DNA of 64,000 nucleotides from Mycolicibacterium peregrinum (GCF_002102345.1 NZ_LQPP01000005.1:24768-88767), one strand, 5' to 3'. Counted from the first letter of the stretch, positions 54,151 through 63,525 are shown. Notes: a model not told the origin generated them from the letters alone. Made by a program: numbers and translations.

Positions 54151-55178
54151 TAGCGGACCCCCTGCTGTTCCAGTGCTTCGGCGAGTTCATACAGGCTGCC
54201 CAGGTCGACACCATCGGCCAGCGACGGCAGCTCGAGGCGGGGGACGTCGATGGCATCGAGCAGTTCGGCACTCTCGGCGCGTGCCGCGATCCGGGTGGCG
54301 TGCTGGATTGACTCGGTCAGCAGGCCCGCGAAATCGTTGTCCGCCAATGTGATTCCAGCCTTCTCCAGGCCCGCGCGGACGGCGTCGGCGTCGATGTCGC
54401 CCTCGGCGGCCTTGGCCAGATCCTCGGTGGGCAGGTACGCCGGGATGTTGCGGTTGACGATCACGCTGCCGATCGGCAGGCCCATCGCGGTGAGTTCGTC
54501 GATGGCTTCCAGCGTCTCCTGGATGGGCAGCGCTTCCAGCAGCGTCACCAGGTGGATGGCGGTCTGCTCGGAGTGCAGCAGCTTGACCACACCGTCGGCC
54601 TGCGAGTGCACGGGCCCACCCTTGGCGAGGTCGGAGACCGCCTTGGTGACGTCCAGGAACCGCGGGATGCGGCCGGTGGGAGGGGAATCGACCACCACGG
54701 CGTCGTAAACGCCGCGCTTGCCCTTGGCGTCCTTGGGGGTGCGCGTCACGATTTCTTTGATCTTGCCGGTGAGCAGCACGTCACGCAGACCGGGAGCGAT
54801 CGTGGTCGCGAATTCGATGGCACCGATGCGGCGCATGGCCCGGCCGGCCAGGCCGAGGTTGTAGAACATGTCGAGGTACTCCAGGAACGCCGCCTCGATG
54901 TCGATCGCGAGCGCGTTGACCTGTCCGCCGCCATCGGCCGTGGCCACCTTGACTTCCTCATACGGCAGCGGCGGCACGTCGAACAGCTGCGCGATGCCCT
55001 GGCGCTCCTCGACCTCCACCAGCAGCACCTTGCGGCCGCCGGCCGCCAGGGCCAGCGCCAGTGCGGCTGCGACGGTGGATTTGCCGGTGCCGCCCTTGCC
55101 GGAAACGAAATGCAGCCGGGCCTTTGTCAGCCTTGACGGCCAGCCGACGTGTTTGGCGCCGCTCTCTGTGGTTGCCAC
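54150..55178 (-). CDS. bagA: ArsA/GET3-like ATPase BagA
   Basis: 342 residues with a full deviant Walker [12 protein letters not shown] (K28, K33), [10 protein letters not shown] and a C-terminal helical part. Orthologue of Rv3679, first gene of the bagA-bagB pair. The N-terminus starts [19 protein letters not shown]. Divergent from the DUF4177-like gene with 73 nt between. Known function of the family: ATP-driven handling of metalloid or tail-anchored protein clients; the mycobacterial client is not clear. Confidence 0.93.
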   Translation of the reverse strand: MATTESGAKHVGWPSRLTKARLHFVSGKGGTGKSTVAAALALALAAGGRKVLLVEVEERQGIAQLFDVPPLPYEEVKVATADGGGQVNALAIDIEAAFLEYLDMFYNLGLAGRAMRRIGAIEFATTIAPGLRDVLLTGKIKEIVTRTPKDAKGKRGVYDAVVVDSPPTGRIPRFLDVTKAVSDLAKGGPVHSQADGVVKLLHSEQTAIHLVTLLEALPIQETLEAIDELTAMGLPIGSVIVNRNIPAYLPTEDLAKAAEGDIDADAVRAGLEKAGITLADNDFAGLLTESIQHATRIAARAESAELLDAIDVPRLELPSLADGVDLGSLYELAEALEQQGVR

Positions 55179-55251
55179 CAGTGCATGCTAACCAAGCCTG
55201 GGTGTCCGACCGATAAGCTCGGGCCATGAGCGAAGGAACTAGGTGGGCGGC

Positions 55252-55413
55252 GTGAGCGAAGCGACCAAATGGGAATACGCCACGGTGCCGTTGTTGACCC
55301 ACGCCACCAAACAGATTCTCGATCAGTGGGGACAGGACGGCTGGGAGCTGGTCTCCGTGCTGCCCGGCCCGACCGGCGAGCAGCACGTCGCCTACCTGAA
55401 GCGGCCGAAGTGA
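55252..55413 (+). CDS. DUF4177-like small protein (53 aa)
   Basis: GTG start encoding a 53-residue protein with WEYATVPLLTHATKQILDQWGQDGWELVSVLPGPTGEQHVAYLKRP, the DUF4177 pattern (aromatic strand, helix, GWELV, strand). Corresponds to the small gene between Rv3679 and Rv3678c in M. tuberculosis (Rv3678A, from memory). Its stop overlaps the RidA start (GTGA). Function unknown. Easily missed because of its size. Confidence 0.85.
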   Translation: MSEATKWEYATVPLLTHATKQILDQWGQDGWELVSVLPGPTGEQHVAYLKRPK

Positions 55414-55865
55414 CCAACTCTCAGCGGCTGGCCGAGCTCGGCATCGAACTGCCGGACGTCGTCGCTCCGCTGGCCGCGTATGTCCCCGCGGTCCGGACCG
55501 GCAACCTGGTCTACACCGCCGGTCAGCTGCCGATCCAGGCCGGCGAGCTGCTGGCCACCGGCAAGGTCGGCGCGGAGATCAGCCCCGAGCAGGGCAACGA
55601 GCTGGCCCGGGTCTGCGGCCTCAACGCGCTGGCCGCCGTGCACGCGCTGGTGGGCATCGACTCCGTCGTCCGGATCATCAAGGTGACCGGGTTCGTCGCA
55701 TCCGCAGCCGGATTCAGTGGACAGCCCGGCGTCGTCAACGGCGCCTCCGAACTGTTCGGCGAGATCTTCGGTGAGGCGGGCGCGCACGCGCGTTCGGCCG
55801 TCGGCGTGTCGGAATTGCCGCGCAACGCGCCGGTCGAAGTCGAGATCATCGCCGAGATCGCGTAA
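55410..55865 (+). CDS. RidA/YjgF-family protein (151 aa)
   Basis: GTG start overlapping the DUF4177 stop by 4 nt. Typical RidA features: GNLVYTAGQLPIQAG, VCGLNALAAVHALVG and ELPRNAPVEVEIIAEIA near the end. The class hydrolyses reactive enamine/imine intermediates, but the RidA catalytic Arg (usually in a C-terminal IEGxxxR/EAxA context) is not in its canonical place, so this is a divergent subgroup. Orthologue of Rv3678c. Confidence 0.9.
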   Translation: MTNSQRLAELGIELPDVVAPLAAYVPAVRTGNLVYTAGQLPIQAGELLATGKVGAEISPEQGNELARVCGLNALAAVHALVGIDSVVRIIKVTGFVASAAGFSGQPGVVNGASELFGEIFGEAGAHARSAVGVSELPRNAPVEVEIIAEIA

Positions 55866-55875
55866 GCGATCGAGC

Positions 55876-56682
55876 ATGAGAGGCAATCGCGTCGTCATGC
55901 AACACCCGGCCTACGGGCTGTTACGTCCGGTGACCGAATCGGCCTCGGTGCTGCTGTGCGACAACCCGGGGCTGATGACCCTGGAGGGCACCAACACGTG
56001 GGTGCTGCGCGGCCCGGGCAGCGACGAGATCGTCATCGTCGACCCCGGACCCGACGATGCAGCGCACATCGGCCGCATCGCCGAACTGGACACCGTCGCG
56101 TTGGTGTTGATCAGTCACAAGCACGAGGACCACACCGGCGGGATCGACAAACTCGTGGACCTGACCGGCGCCACGGTCCGTTCGGTCGGCAGTGGCTTCC
56201 TGCGAGGCCTCGGCGGTCCGCTGACCGATGGCGAGGTGATCGACGCGGCCGGGCTGCGGATCAAGGTGATGGCCACCCCCGGCCACACCGTCGATTCACT
56301 GTCGTTCGTGCTCGACGGTGACAACGGGCAAGGGGCGGTACTGACCGCCGACACCGTGCTGGGCCGCGGCACCACCGTCATCGACACCGAGGATGGCAGC
56401 CTGCGTGACTACCTGGAATCCCTGCAACGGCTGCAGGGCCTGGGCGCCCGGACGGTGCTGCCCGGGCACGGCCCCGATCTGCCGAATCTTCACGAGGTGA
56501 CCGCGATGTATCTGGCGCACCGCGAGGAGCGGTTGGACCAGATCCGGGCGGCGCTACGGGAACTCGGCGAGGACGCCTCGGCTCGCCAAGTCGTCGAGCA
56601 CGTCTACACCGACGTGGACCAGAAACTGTGGGACGCCGCCGAGAAGAGCGTGCAGGCCCAGCTGGACTACCTCTGCACCTAG
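55876..56682 (+). CDS. MBL-fold metallo-hydrolase (Rv3677c-like, 268 aa)
   Basis: Metallo-beta-lactamase fold: ISHKHEDHTGGIDKL (HxHxDH motif, metal sites), ATPGHTVDSLSF and GHGPDLPNL, plus the C-terminal LACTB2-type winged helix (YTDVDQKLWDAAEKSVQAQLDYL). From ATG 55876; a second in-frame ATG at 55897 is possible. LACTB2-like proteins include RNA-acting and glyoxalase-like hydrolases; substrate here not known. Starts 10 nt after the RidA stop. Confidence 0.92.
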   Translation: MRGNRVVMQHPAYGLLRPVTESASVLLCDNPGLMTLEGTNTWVLRGPGSDEIVIVDPGPDDAAHIGRIAELDTVALVLISHKHEDHTGGIDKLVDLTGATVRSVGSGFLRGLGGPLTDGEVIDAAGLRIKVMATPGHTVDSLSFVLDGDNGQGAVLTADTVLGRGTTVIDTEDGSLRDYLESLQRLQGLGARTVLPGHGPDLPNLHEVTAMYLAHREERLDQIRAALRELGEDASARQVVEHVYTDVDQKLWDAAEKSVQAQLDYLCT

Positions 56683-56688
56683 TGCCAC

Positions 56689-56738
56689 CAGACACAGAAC
56701 TGCCCCTTTTCCACGGAAAAGGGGCAGTTCTGTGTCTG
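56689..56738. terminator. perfect 24-bp-arm bidirectional terminator
   Basis: Arms of 24 bp (left 56689-56712, right 56715-56738) pair perfectly around a 2-nt AC. It has A- and T-rich inner runs (CCTTTT/AAAAGG). Located between the convergent MBL hydrolase and crp genes, it would terminate both. Confidence 0.88.
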
Positions 56739-56751
56739 CTGGGCAGAGAAA

Positions 56752-57426
56752 TTAGCGCGCGCGGCGCGCCAACCTTTCGCTGTCGCTGATCAGCACGCTC
56801 TTGCCCTCCAGGCGGATCCAGCCGCGGTGGGCGAAATCGGCCAGCGCCTTGTTGACGGTCTCGCGGGACGCGCCGACGAGCTGGGCGATCTCTTCCTGCG
56901 TGAGGTCGTGCGTGACGCGCAGCGCCCCGCCTTCCTGGGTTCCGAACCGCTGAGCCAGCTGCAGCAGCTGCTTGGCCACGCGACCGGGCACGTCCGTGAA
57001 GATCAGGTCGGCCAGGTTGTTGTTGGTGCGGCGCAGACGACGCGCGAGCACCCGCAGCAGCTGCTCGGCGATCTCGGGACGGTCCGCGATCCACGCACGC
57101 AGCGCGTCGCGGTCCATCGACACCGCGCGCACCTCGGTGATGGTGGTGGCGCTCGAGGTACGAGGCCCCGGGTCGAAGATCGACAGCTCACCGAACATGT
57201 CCGACGGGCCCATGATGGTCAGCAGGTTCTCGCGGCCGTCCGGTGAACGGCGGCCGATCTTCACCTTGCCGGAAATGATGATGTACAGGCGGTCGCCGGG
57301 TTCGCCCTCGGCGAAGACGGTGTGCCCGCGCGGAAAGTCGACGGGCTGCAACTGCTTCGTCAGCGCCGAAACGGCGGTCGGTTCGACGCCCTGGAAGATT
57401 CCGGCCCTGGCCAGGATCTCGTCCAC
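56752..57426 (-). CDS. crp: Crp, cAMP receptor protein
   Basis: 224 residues, orthologue of Rv3676. The N-terminal cyclic nucleotide-binding domain has [54 protein letters not shown], and the C-terminal winged helix has [42 protein letters not shown]. All positions for cAMP binding appear intact. A global regulator in mycobacteria. Its upstream region is about 90 nt before the small membrane-protein gene. Confidence 0.96.
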   Translation of the reverse strand: MDEILARAGIFQGVEPTAVSALTKQLQPVDFPRGHTVFAEGEPGDRLYIIISGKVKIGRRSPDGRENLLTIMGPSDMFGELSIFDPGPRTSSATTITEVRAVSMDRDALRAWIADRPEIAEQLLRVLARRLRRTNNNLADLIFTDVPGRVAKQLLQLAQRFGTQEGGALRVTHDLTQEEIAQLVGASRETVNKALADFAHRGWIRLEGKSVLISDSERLARRAR

Positions 57427-57513
57427 GTTGCCCCTTAAGCTATTGGGTGTGTTGTCCTCTTACTGATATTTCCTGCTCAGTCTAGAGGTACGCGGTTTCG
57501 CGACTAGCCCACG

Positions 57514-57741
57514 CTACACACGATTGACATGTCGAGACGCAGGAAACCCGGTATTTATGGCCTGCGGTTCGTAGTACCGCGTCGGCAAACGTTCGCTCTC
57601 GACGTCGATGAGGACCGGTTTGACCCGCGGCGCGGGCGCCGTAGGCGCCGGCTTTCGTTCCAACCCTGATTCCAGCCGCTCGAGCCCGAACGCCGCCAGC
57701 ATGAGCAAGCCCGGGATGAGCGCCACCAGCAACCACGACAC
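57514..57741 (-). CDS. small membrane protein (75 aa)
   Basis: ATG at 57741 gives MSWLLVALIPGLLMLAAFGLERLESGLERKPAPT, one N-terminal membrane helix (about 3-19), then a basic Pro-rich stretch and YYEPQAINTGFPASRHVNRV. It stands in the position of Rv3675 upstream of crp, but I cannot confirm orthology. A different-frame ORF here (57482-57736) has no such helix. Function unknown. Confidence 0.65.
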   Translation of the reverse strand: MSWLLVALIPGLLMLAAFGLERLESGLERKPAPTAPAPRVKPVLIDVESERLPTRYYEPQAINTGFPASRHVNRV

Positions 57742-57837
57742 AAGGCAGTAGTTAACACGGCGTAGGTCTCAGTGGGGTCACGAATCATCACCGGTCCGCG
57801 CAGGAGGATGTCCGGCGAGGTCAGTACGCTGATTGAC

Positions 57838-58611
57838 GTGACTGAGGCTGCCGCCCCGACAGGGAAGACGCGCCGGTCCAAGAAGTGGGACAGCGAAACC
57901 CACCTGGGCCTGGTTCGTCGGGCTCGACGGATGAACCGTGAACTGGCGCGGGCATTTCCGCACGTCTACTGCGAGCTGGACTTCACCAACCCGCTGGAGC
58001 TGGCGGTGGCGACCATCTTGTCGGCGCAGAGCACCGACAAGCGGGTGAACCTGACCACGCCGGCGTTGTTCCTCAAATACCGGACGGCCCTCGACTATGC
58101 CCAGGCCGATCGCACCGAGATGGAGGAGCTGATCCGGCCGACCGGCTTCTACCGGAACAAGACCACCTCGCTGATCCGGCTCGGTCAGGAGCTGGTGGCC
58201 CGGTTCGACGGAGAGGTACCCGACAACATCGAGGACCTCGTGACGCTGCCCGGGGTGGGCCGAAAGACCGCGAACGTCATCCTGGGTAACGCCTTCGGCA
58301 TTCCCGGCATCACCGTCGACACCCACTTCGGGCGGCTGGTGCGGCGGTGGCGCTGGACCGAGGAAGAGGATCCGGTCAAGGTCGAGTTCGCGATCGGTGA
58401 GCTCATCGAACGCAAGGAATGGACCCTGCTGAGCCACCGGGTGATTTTCCACGGCCGCCGGGTCTGCCATGCCCGCAAGCCGGCGTGCGGGGTGTGTGTG
58501 CTGGCCAAGGACTGCCCGTCGTTCGGGGTCGGGCCCACCGATCCGCCCACGGCTGCTGCACTGGTCAAAGGTCCCGAGACCGAGCATCTGCTCGCGCTGG
58601 CCGGGCTGTGA
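57838..58611 (+). CDS. nth: endonuclease III (Nth)
   Basis: 257 residues from the GTG at 57838; ATG 57808 is an alternative. Base-excision-repair DNA glycosylase/AP lyase. The helix-hairpin-helix [18 protein letters not shown] contains the catalytic lysine, followed by VDTHFGRL with the catalytic Asp. The 4Fe-4S cluster is [17 protein letters not shown] (C-x6-C-x2-C-x5-C). The N-terminus carries a basic [13 protein letters not shown] stretch. Orthologue of Rv3674c; followed 7 nt later by the thioredoxin-like gene. Confidence 0.96.
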   Translation: MTEAAAPTGKTRRSKKWDSETHLGLVRRARRMNRELARAFPHVYCELDFTNPLELAVATILSAQSTDKRVNLTTPALFLKYRTALDYAQADRTEMEELIRPTGFYRNKTTSLIRLGQELVARFDGEVPDNIEDLVTLPGVGRKTANVILGNAFGIPGITVDTHFGRLVRRWRWTEEEDPVKVEFAIGELIERKEWTLLSHRVIFHGRRVCHARKPACGVCVLAKDCPSFGVGPTDPPTAAALVKGPETEHLLALAGL

Positions 58612-58618
58612 CCGCACC

Positions 58619-59269
58619 ATGAGCAGATCGGCCCGCTGGACCGTGGTGGTCCTCGTGGTCCTGGTGGCGTTGGGCACCGCGTTCTGGATGGAACTGCGCG
58701 ACGAGCCCGCACCGCAGGCCGGGACGGGGCAACAGTCCACCTCCCGCGATCATCGCGATGCCGACACCCCGGCGGCCCTTGCCGGTCCACGGGCCCGGGC
58801 ACAGCTGCCGCCGTGCCCCGCGCCAGGGCAGGGACCGGGACCGGAAGCGCTGCGTGGGATCACCCTGGAGTGCGTCGGCGACGGGAAGCCCGTGGACGTG
58901 GCGCAGGCGCTGGCCGGCCGGACCGTGGTGCTCAACCTCTGGGCGTACTGGTGCGGCCCGTGCGCCGACGAGCTTCCGGCGATGGCCGAATACCAGCGCC
59001 GGGTCGGCGACGACGTGCTGGTCGTGACCGTGCACCAGGACGAGAACGAGACGGCGGCGCTGGTGCGCCTGGCCGAGCTCGGAGTGCGTCTTCCGACCCT
59101 GCAGGACGGCAGACGGCTGGTCGCGGCCGCGCTCAAGGTGCCCAACGTCATGCCTGCGACGGTCGTGCTGCGTGCGGACGGTAGCGTGGCCGGGACCCTA
59201 CCCCGATCGTTCGTCAGTGCCGACGAGATCGCGGCTGCGGTCGACGAAAAGATCCGCTCTAGCCGATAG
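58619..59269 (+). CDS. TlpA/ResA-like membrane-tethered thioredoxin (216 aa)
   Basis: An N-terminal membrane helix (about 5-25) faces an outside thioredoxin fold with the active site WAYWCGPCADELPAM (WCGPC) and a cis-Pro region PNVMPATVV. Orthologue of Rv3673c, thiol-disulfide exchange in the envelope. Codirectional with nth, NUDIX and marP genes, gaps of 7, 11 and 11 nt. Its place before MarP is kept in M. tuberculosis. Confidence 0.9.
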   Translation: MSRSARWTVVVLVVLVALGTAFWMELRDEPAPQAGTGQQSTSRDHRDADTPAALAGPRARAQLPPCPAPGQGPGPEALRGITLECVGDGKPVDVAQALAGRTVVLNLWAYWCGPCADELPAMAEYQRRVGDDVLVVTVHQDENETAALVRLAELGVRLPTLQDGRRLVAAALKVPNVMPATVVLRADGSVAGTLPRSFVSADEIAAAVDEKIRSSR

Positions 59270-59280
59270 GAGCACCCGGG

Positions 59281-60057
59281 GTGAGATCGACGCGCGACGG
59301 GCTGTTCCCGGATGCCGCCCCGCCCTGGCTCAAACCGCTGGTCGACAACCTCGACCGGGTGCCCGACGCCTATCGCCGACGGGTTCCCCCTGAGGTGCTG
59401 GCGGGCATCGTCGAGGCCAACAATCAAGCCGCGCAGGCCGGCGCCCGGCGCGATGCCGCGGTCCTGGTCCTCTTCTCCGGACCGGCAGAGGGCACACCCC
59501 CGCTCCTTCCCGAGGAGGCCGACCTGCTGGTCACGGTCCGCGCCTCGACGCTGCGCCACCACGCCGGTCAGGCCGCGTTCCCCGGCGGGGCCACCGATCC
59601 CGGCGACCAGGGCCCGGTCGGCACGGCGTTCCGCGAGGCCTGGGAAGAGACCGGCATCGACACCGACCGCCTGTACCCGCTGGCGACGCTGGAGAAGATG
59701 TTCATCCCGCCGTCCGGGTTCCACGTCGTCCCGGTGCTGGCCTACTCGCCCGACCCGGGGCCCGTCGCTGTTGTCAACGAATCCGAGACCGCCGTCGTCG
59801 CACGGGTTCCGGTGCGCGCCTTCACCAACCCCGAGAACCGCCTCATGGTGTACCGGGAGGCCAACACCAGCCGGTTTGCCGGACCGGCGTTCCTCCTCAA
59901 CGAGATGCTGGTGTGGGGCTTCACCGGTCAGGTGATCTCGGCGATCCTCGACGTCGCAGGTTGGGCCAAACCGTGGAACACCGACGACGTGCGCGGACTC
60001 GACGACGCAATGGCCCTCGTCGGGCATGACAACGGTTACGGTGAAGCCCAATGTTGA
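59281..60057 (+). CDS. CoA-pyrophosphatase-type NUDIX hydrolase (258 aa)
   Basis: GTG start. The NUDIX box GGATDPGDQGPVGTAFREAWEETGI has the NuCoA-type variant with Asp in the first acidic position (GxxxxxD) and the REAWEE core. HHAGQAAFPGG upstream is the NuCoA motif. Length 258 fits the mycobacterial Rv3672c group. It likely hydrolyses CoA or a related nucleotide. In an operon with nth, the thioredoxin-like gene and marP. Confidence 0.92.
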   Translation: MRSTRDGLFPDAAPPWLKPLVDNLDRVPDAYRRRVPPEVLAGIVEANNQAAQAGARRDAAVLVLFSGPAEGTPPLLPEEADLLVTVRASTLRHHAGQAAFPGGATDPGDQGPVGTAFREAWEETGIDTDRLYPLATLEKMFIPPSGFHVVPVLAYSPDPGPVAVVNESETAVVARVPVRAFTNPENRLMVYREANTSRFAGPAFLLNEMLVWGFTGQVISAILDVAGWAKPWNTDDVRGLDDAMALVGHDNGYGEAQC

Positions 60058-60068
60058 AGTGGATATAG

Positions 60069-61259
60069 ATGACACCTTCGGTCTGGCTCGATTTCGCCAT
60101 CCTCGGCATCGGGTTCGTCGCAGCCATATCTGGCTGGCGTTCCGGCGCGCTCGGCTCCCTGCTGTCCTTCATCGGCGTGGTGCTCGGTGCGGTGGCAGGC
60201 GTGTTGCTGGCGCCGCACGTGATCCCGCACGTCAGCGGTGACCGCACCAAGCTTTTCGCCACGCTCTTCCTGATCCTCGCGCTCGTGGTGATCGGTGAGA
60301 TCGCCGGTGTGGTGCTGGGCCGTGCGGTGCGCGGCACCATCCGAAACCCGGTGTTCCGGGTGTTGGACTCGGCGGTCGGGGTGAGCCTGATGCTGGTCGC
60401 AGTCCTCGTGGCGTCCTGGCTGTTGGGCAGTCTGCTCACCTCTTCGGACCAGCCGAATCTGGCTGCGGCCGTGAAGAATTCACGGGTGCTCACCGAGGTC
60501 GACAAGGTCGCGCCGGACTGGCTGCGGTCAGTGCCGAACCGGTTGTCGGCGCTGCTGGACACCTCCGGGTTGCCCGATGTGCTCGAACCGTTCGGGCGGA
60601 CCCCGATCGTCAATGTCGACGCCCCGGACGCGGCACTGGCCACCGATCCTGTGGTGACGACCTCCCGGCCCAGCGTGGTCAAGATCCGCGGTGTCGCGCC
60701 GAGTTGCCAGAAAGTACTTGAGGGTAGCGGTTTCGTGGTCGCCCCCAACCGGGTCATGTCCAACGCCCATGTGGTCGCCGGTGCCGACAGCGTGACCATC
60801 GAGGCCGACGGAAAGACCTACGACGCCGGGGTGGTGTCCTACGACCCCAACGCCGACATCTCCATCCTCGACGTCCCGAACCTGCCGATCACGCCGCTGC
60901 AGTTCGCCGAACAACCGGCCCCGAAGGGGACCGACGCTGTGGTGATGGGCTACCCGGGCGGCGGCGACTTCCTGGCCACCCCGGCCCGCGTGCGCGAGAT
61001 CATCGAGCTCAACGGCCCCGACATCTACCGCACCACCACCGTCACCCGCGAGGTCTACACGGTCAGGGGCACGGTGCGGCAAGGCAATTCAGGCGGGCCG
61101 ATGATCAACCGGTCCGGCAAGGTGCTGGGCGTGGTGTTCGGTGCGGCAGTCGACGACGCCGATACCGGATTCGTGCTGACTGCCAAGGAAGTCGAGCATC
61201 AGCTGGCCAAGATCGGCAACACCCAGCGCGTCGCGACCGGAACCTGCATCAACTCCTGA
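60069..61259 (+). CDS. marP: MarP membrane serine protease
   Basis: 396 residues, orthologue of Rv3671c. Four N-terminal helices (about 7-120) precede an outside trypsin-like domain with H234 (MSNAHVVAG), D263 (NADISILDV) and S341 (RQGNSGGP). C213 and C393 match the disulfide known for MarP. The protease is required in M. tuberculosis for acid resistance. ATG start; last of the nth-thioredoxin-NUDIX-marP series; the convergent ephE gene ends 1 nt away. Confidence 0.95.
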   Translation: MTPSVWLDFAILGIGFVAAISGWRSGALGSLLSFIGVVLGAVAGVLLAPHVIPHVSGDRTKLFATLFLILALVVIGEIAGVVLGRAVRGTIRNPVFRVLDSAVGVSLMLVAVLVASWLLGSLLTSSDQPNLAAAVKNSRVLTEVDKVAPDWLRSVPNRLSALLDTSGLPDVLEPFGRTPIVNVDAPDAALATDPVVTTSRPSVVKIRGVAPSCQKVLEGSGFVVAPNRVMSNAHVVAGADSVTIEADGKTYDAGVVSYDPNADISILDVPNLPITPLQFAEQPAPKGTDAVVMGYPGGGDFLATPARVREIIELNGPDIYRTTTVTREVYTVRGTVRQGNSGGPMINRSGKVLGVVFGAAVDDADTGFVLTAKEVEHQLAKIGNTQRVATGTCINS

Positions 61260-62201
61260 TCAGTTGGCGCGCAGCTGGGTCAGGAACCGGCTCAGCTGCG
61301 CGTTGACGGACTCCGGCTGTTCCTCGTGGCCGAAATGTCCTGCATCCGTGATGGACACATAACGGCCGTGCGGCGCATAGTGCTGGGTCCGGTGCACCGG
61401 GTCGGCAAGGACATACGGGTCGGCGTCGCCGCGCATGTGCAACACCGGCACGCCGATCGGACGTTTCATCGAGCGCATGAACCGCCGGCCCTCACCGCGC
61501 AGTTGGCTGCGCACCGCCCACCGCTGATACTCCAGTGCACAGTGCGCGGCACCCGGAATCTGGATGGCCTGACGTAGATGGCCCATCGTCTCGGAGAAGT
61601 CTTGGCTGGTCTGCCATTTCGTGCCGGCCCGGCTGCGGAACAGGCGCTCCAGCTCCGCGCCGTCGTGACGGGTCAGTGAGTGCTCGGGCCAGGCCGGCAA
61701 CTGATAGCTCAGCAGCGACGGCAACAGCGCGCGGCCTTGGTCGCGCCGGGTCAACGTGGACGTCCGCAACGCCAGCGGGTGCGGTGAGCTGACGAGTGCG
61801 ATCGCATTGACCACACGTGGATGCAGGACCGCGGTCGCCCAGCACACCAGACCGCCATCGGCATGCCCGACCAGCGTCGCGGTCTTGTGCCCCAACGCGC
61901 GCACCAGCCCGGCGGTATCTCCGGCCAGCGTCCAGCCGTCGTAGCCGCGCGGCGGCTTGTCACTGTCGCCGTAGCCGCGCAGATCGACCGCCACCACACG
62001 CGCGCCGGTCAGCGCGGTGAGTTGATGACGCCACGACCACCAGAACGAGCCGAACCCGTGCAGGAAGATGACCAGCGGGCGGTCCGTCTCGCGGCTCTCG
62101 CTGTCACCCTCCACCACATGGAAGCGAATCCCATTGGCATGCACCTGCAGGTGCCGCCACGGCCCCTCGATCCTGGTGATCGACGGAGCGGGTGGAGGCA
62201 C
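61260..62201 (-). CDS. ephE: epoxide hydrolase EphE (alpha/beta hydrolase)
   Basis: 313 residues, orthologue of Rv3670. Oxyanion HGFGS (48-52), nucleophile D115 in GHADGG, acid in HMRGDADPYV and His in DAGHFGHEE. An Asp nucleophile is the mark of epoxide hydrolases rather than Ser esterases. The GTG start overlaps the stop of the holin-like gene (TAGTG), so it is coupled to it. Confidence 0.92.
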   Translation of the reverse strand: MPPPAPSITRIEGPWRHLQVHANGIRFHVVEGDSESRETDRPLVIFLHGFGSFWWSWRHQLTALTGARVVAVDLRGYGDSDKPPRGYDGWTLAGDTAGLVRALGHKTATLVGHADGGLVCWATAVLHPRVVNAIALVSSPHPLALRTSTLTRRDQGRALLPSLLSYQLPAWPEHSLTRHDGAELERLFRSRAGTKWQTSQDFSETMGHLRQAIQIPGAAHCALEYQRWAVRSQLRGEGRRFMRSMKRPIGVPVLHMRGDADPYVLADPVHRTQHYAPHGRYVSITDAGHFGHEEQPESVNAQLSRFLTQLRAN

Positions 62202-62707
62202 TACCAGCCTGACGGGTCGGTGGCCGGCTTGACCGGGACAGCGGGCAGTGCGCCCTTGTCATGGCCGGGCGTGAGGGCCTCGCGGGTCTCCTTGACCGAC
62301 TCGATCGTCTGCTGCGGACCTCTGATCCGTCGCACCTTCAGGAAGCCGAACAGCGCAAGCGCCCCTGTGGTCAGCACCATCAGGCCGAACACGATCAGGA
62401 AGGCCACCCAGCGCCACAGCCAGGTGTCGAGCAGCTCGGCCAGGAAGAAGAAGAAAAAGAAGGTCGAGTAGAACAGGACCACCAGCGCGGCGATGAAGAA
62501 CACGCTGCCGGTCAGGCCCTTCTTCACATCCCGGGTGATCTCGGCCTTGGCCAACTCCACCTCGGCGCGCAGCAGGGTGGAGACCTGCGCGGTGGCGTCC
62601 TTGACGAGGTCGCCGATCGAGGGGTCCGGCTTGGGGGCATGCGGGTCGACGAGCGGAATCGAGGTCACCGTCGTCGGAACGCCGTCCCTGCGGTCGCCTG
62701 TGCTCAT
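62201..62707 (-). CDS. holin-superfamily III (Holin-X) like membrane protein (168 aa)
   Basis: Starts at ATG 62707 (MSTGDRRDG). The central part has two long hydrophobic helices (about 63-92 and 97-122), the first with a run of Phe. The N-terminal side has the amphipathic DLVKDATAQVSTLLRAEVELAKAEI motif of actinobacterial Holin-X proteins (PF07332), orthologue of Rv3669. Despite the name, a phage origin is unlikely. Its stop overlaps the ephE start. Confidence 0.87.
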   Translation of the reverse strand: MSTGDRRDGVPTTVTSIPLVDPHAPKPDPSIGDLVKDATAQVSTLLRAEVELAKAEITRDVKKGLTGSVFFIAALVVLFYSTFFFFFFLAELLDTWLWRWVAFLIVFGLMVLTTGALALFGFLKVRRIRGPQQTIESVKETREALTPGHDKGALPAVPVKPATDPSGW

Positions 62708-62821
62708 GGCGTTCATGTTGCCATGCGACGAAGCCGTTAACGATCCCGGCCGACATCCGCGTCTTAGTAGACTGATCGCATTCTTGAGTTGCGCGGGTCG
62801 GGCGCGTCGATCGGAGGACAC

Positions 62822-63517
62822 TTGACGAGCAGACACCGCCTGCAGTTGCTGATTGGCGCACCGCTCATCGCCGCTGTCGCGATGTTGACCCCGGCCCCGG
62901 CTCATGCCGATCAACCGGTTGTACTGGGTGGCGGCTCAGGGATCGTGGTCAACGGGGACGCATTCTGCACGCTCACCACGATCGGGCACGACAGCGCCGG
63001 CCGGCTCATCGGCTTCACCTCGGCGCACTGTGGCGGACCGGGTGCAGTGGTGTCGGCTGAAGGCGCGGACAGCGCCGGAGTGGTGGGCAAGATGGTCGCC
63101 GGGAACGACCTGCTCGATTACGCGGTGATCGAATTCGATCCGGCGAAGGTCACCCCGACCAGCAACGTCAACGGTTTCCAGATCGACGGGCTCGGACCGG
63201 ATCCGGCGTTCGGCCAGATCGCCTGCAAACTGGGCCGCACCACCGGATATTCGTGCGGTGTGACCTGGGGGCCCGGGCAGGACCCAGGCACCATCGTCAA
63301 CCAGGTGTGCGGCCAGCCGGGTGACTCGGGGGCGCCCGTCACCGTCGACAACAAGCTCGTCGGCATGATTCACGGCGCCTACAGCGAGGAACTGCCGACC
63401 TGCGTGGTCAAGTTCGTTCCGCTGCACACGCCGGCGGTGACGATGTCGTTCAACACGCAGTTGGCCGACATCACGGCCAAGAACCGTCCGGGGACGGGTT
63501 TCGTCCCGATTCCCTGA
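62822..63517 (+). CDS. secreted trypsin-like serine protease (231 aa)
   Basis: TTG start at 62822, 4 nt after GGAGG. A signal peptide ends HA before DQPVVLGG (about residue 30). Triad: H in FTSAHCGG, D in LLDYAVIEFD and S in QPGDSGAPV, as in chymotrypsin-like bacterial proteases, with several Cys for disulfides. Orthologue of Rv3668c. Divergent from the holin-like gene. Confidence 0.92.
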   Translation: MTSRHRLQLLIGAPLIAAVAMLTPAPAHADQPVVLGGGSGIVVNGDAFCTLTTIGHDSAGRLIGFTSAHCGGPGAVVSAEGADSAGVVGKMVAGNDLLDYAVIEFDPAKVTPTSNVNGFQIDGLGPDPAFGQIACKLGRTTGYSCGVTWGPGQDPGTIVNQVCGQPGDSGAPVTVDNKLVGMIHGAYSEELPTCVVKFVPLHTPAVTMSFNTQLADITAKNRPGTGFVPIP

Positions 63518-63525
63518 TCCCGAGT

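Noticed and set aside
58750..60075. 441-codon minus-strand frame opposite the thioredoxin and NUDIX genes
   Set aside because: It crosses two well-supported genes and has no recognisable domain.
62201..62707. Phage lysis gene
   Set aside because: Although holin-like, it sits in a conserved mycobacterial chromosomal context with ephE and is not next to any lysin or phage gene.
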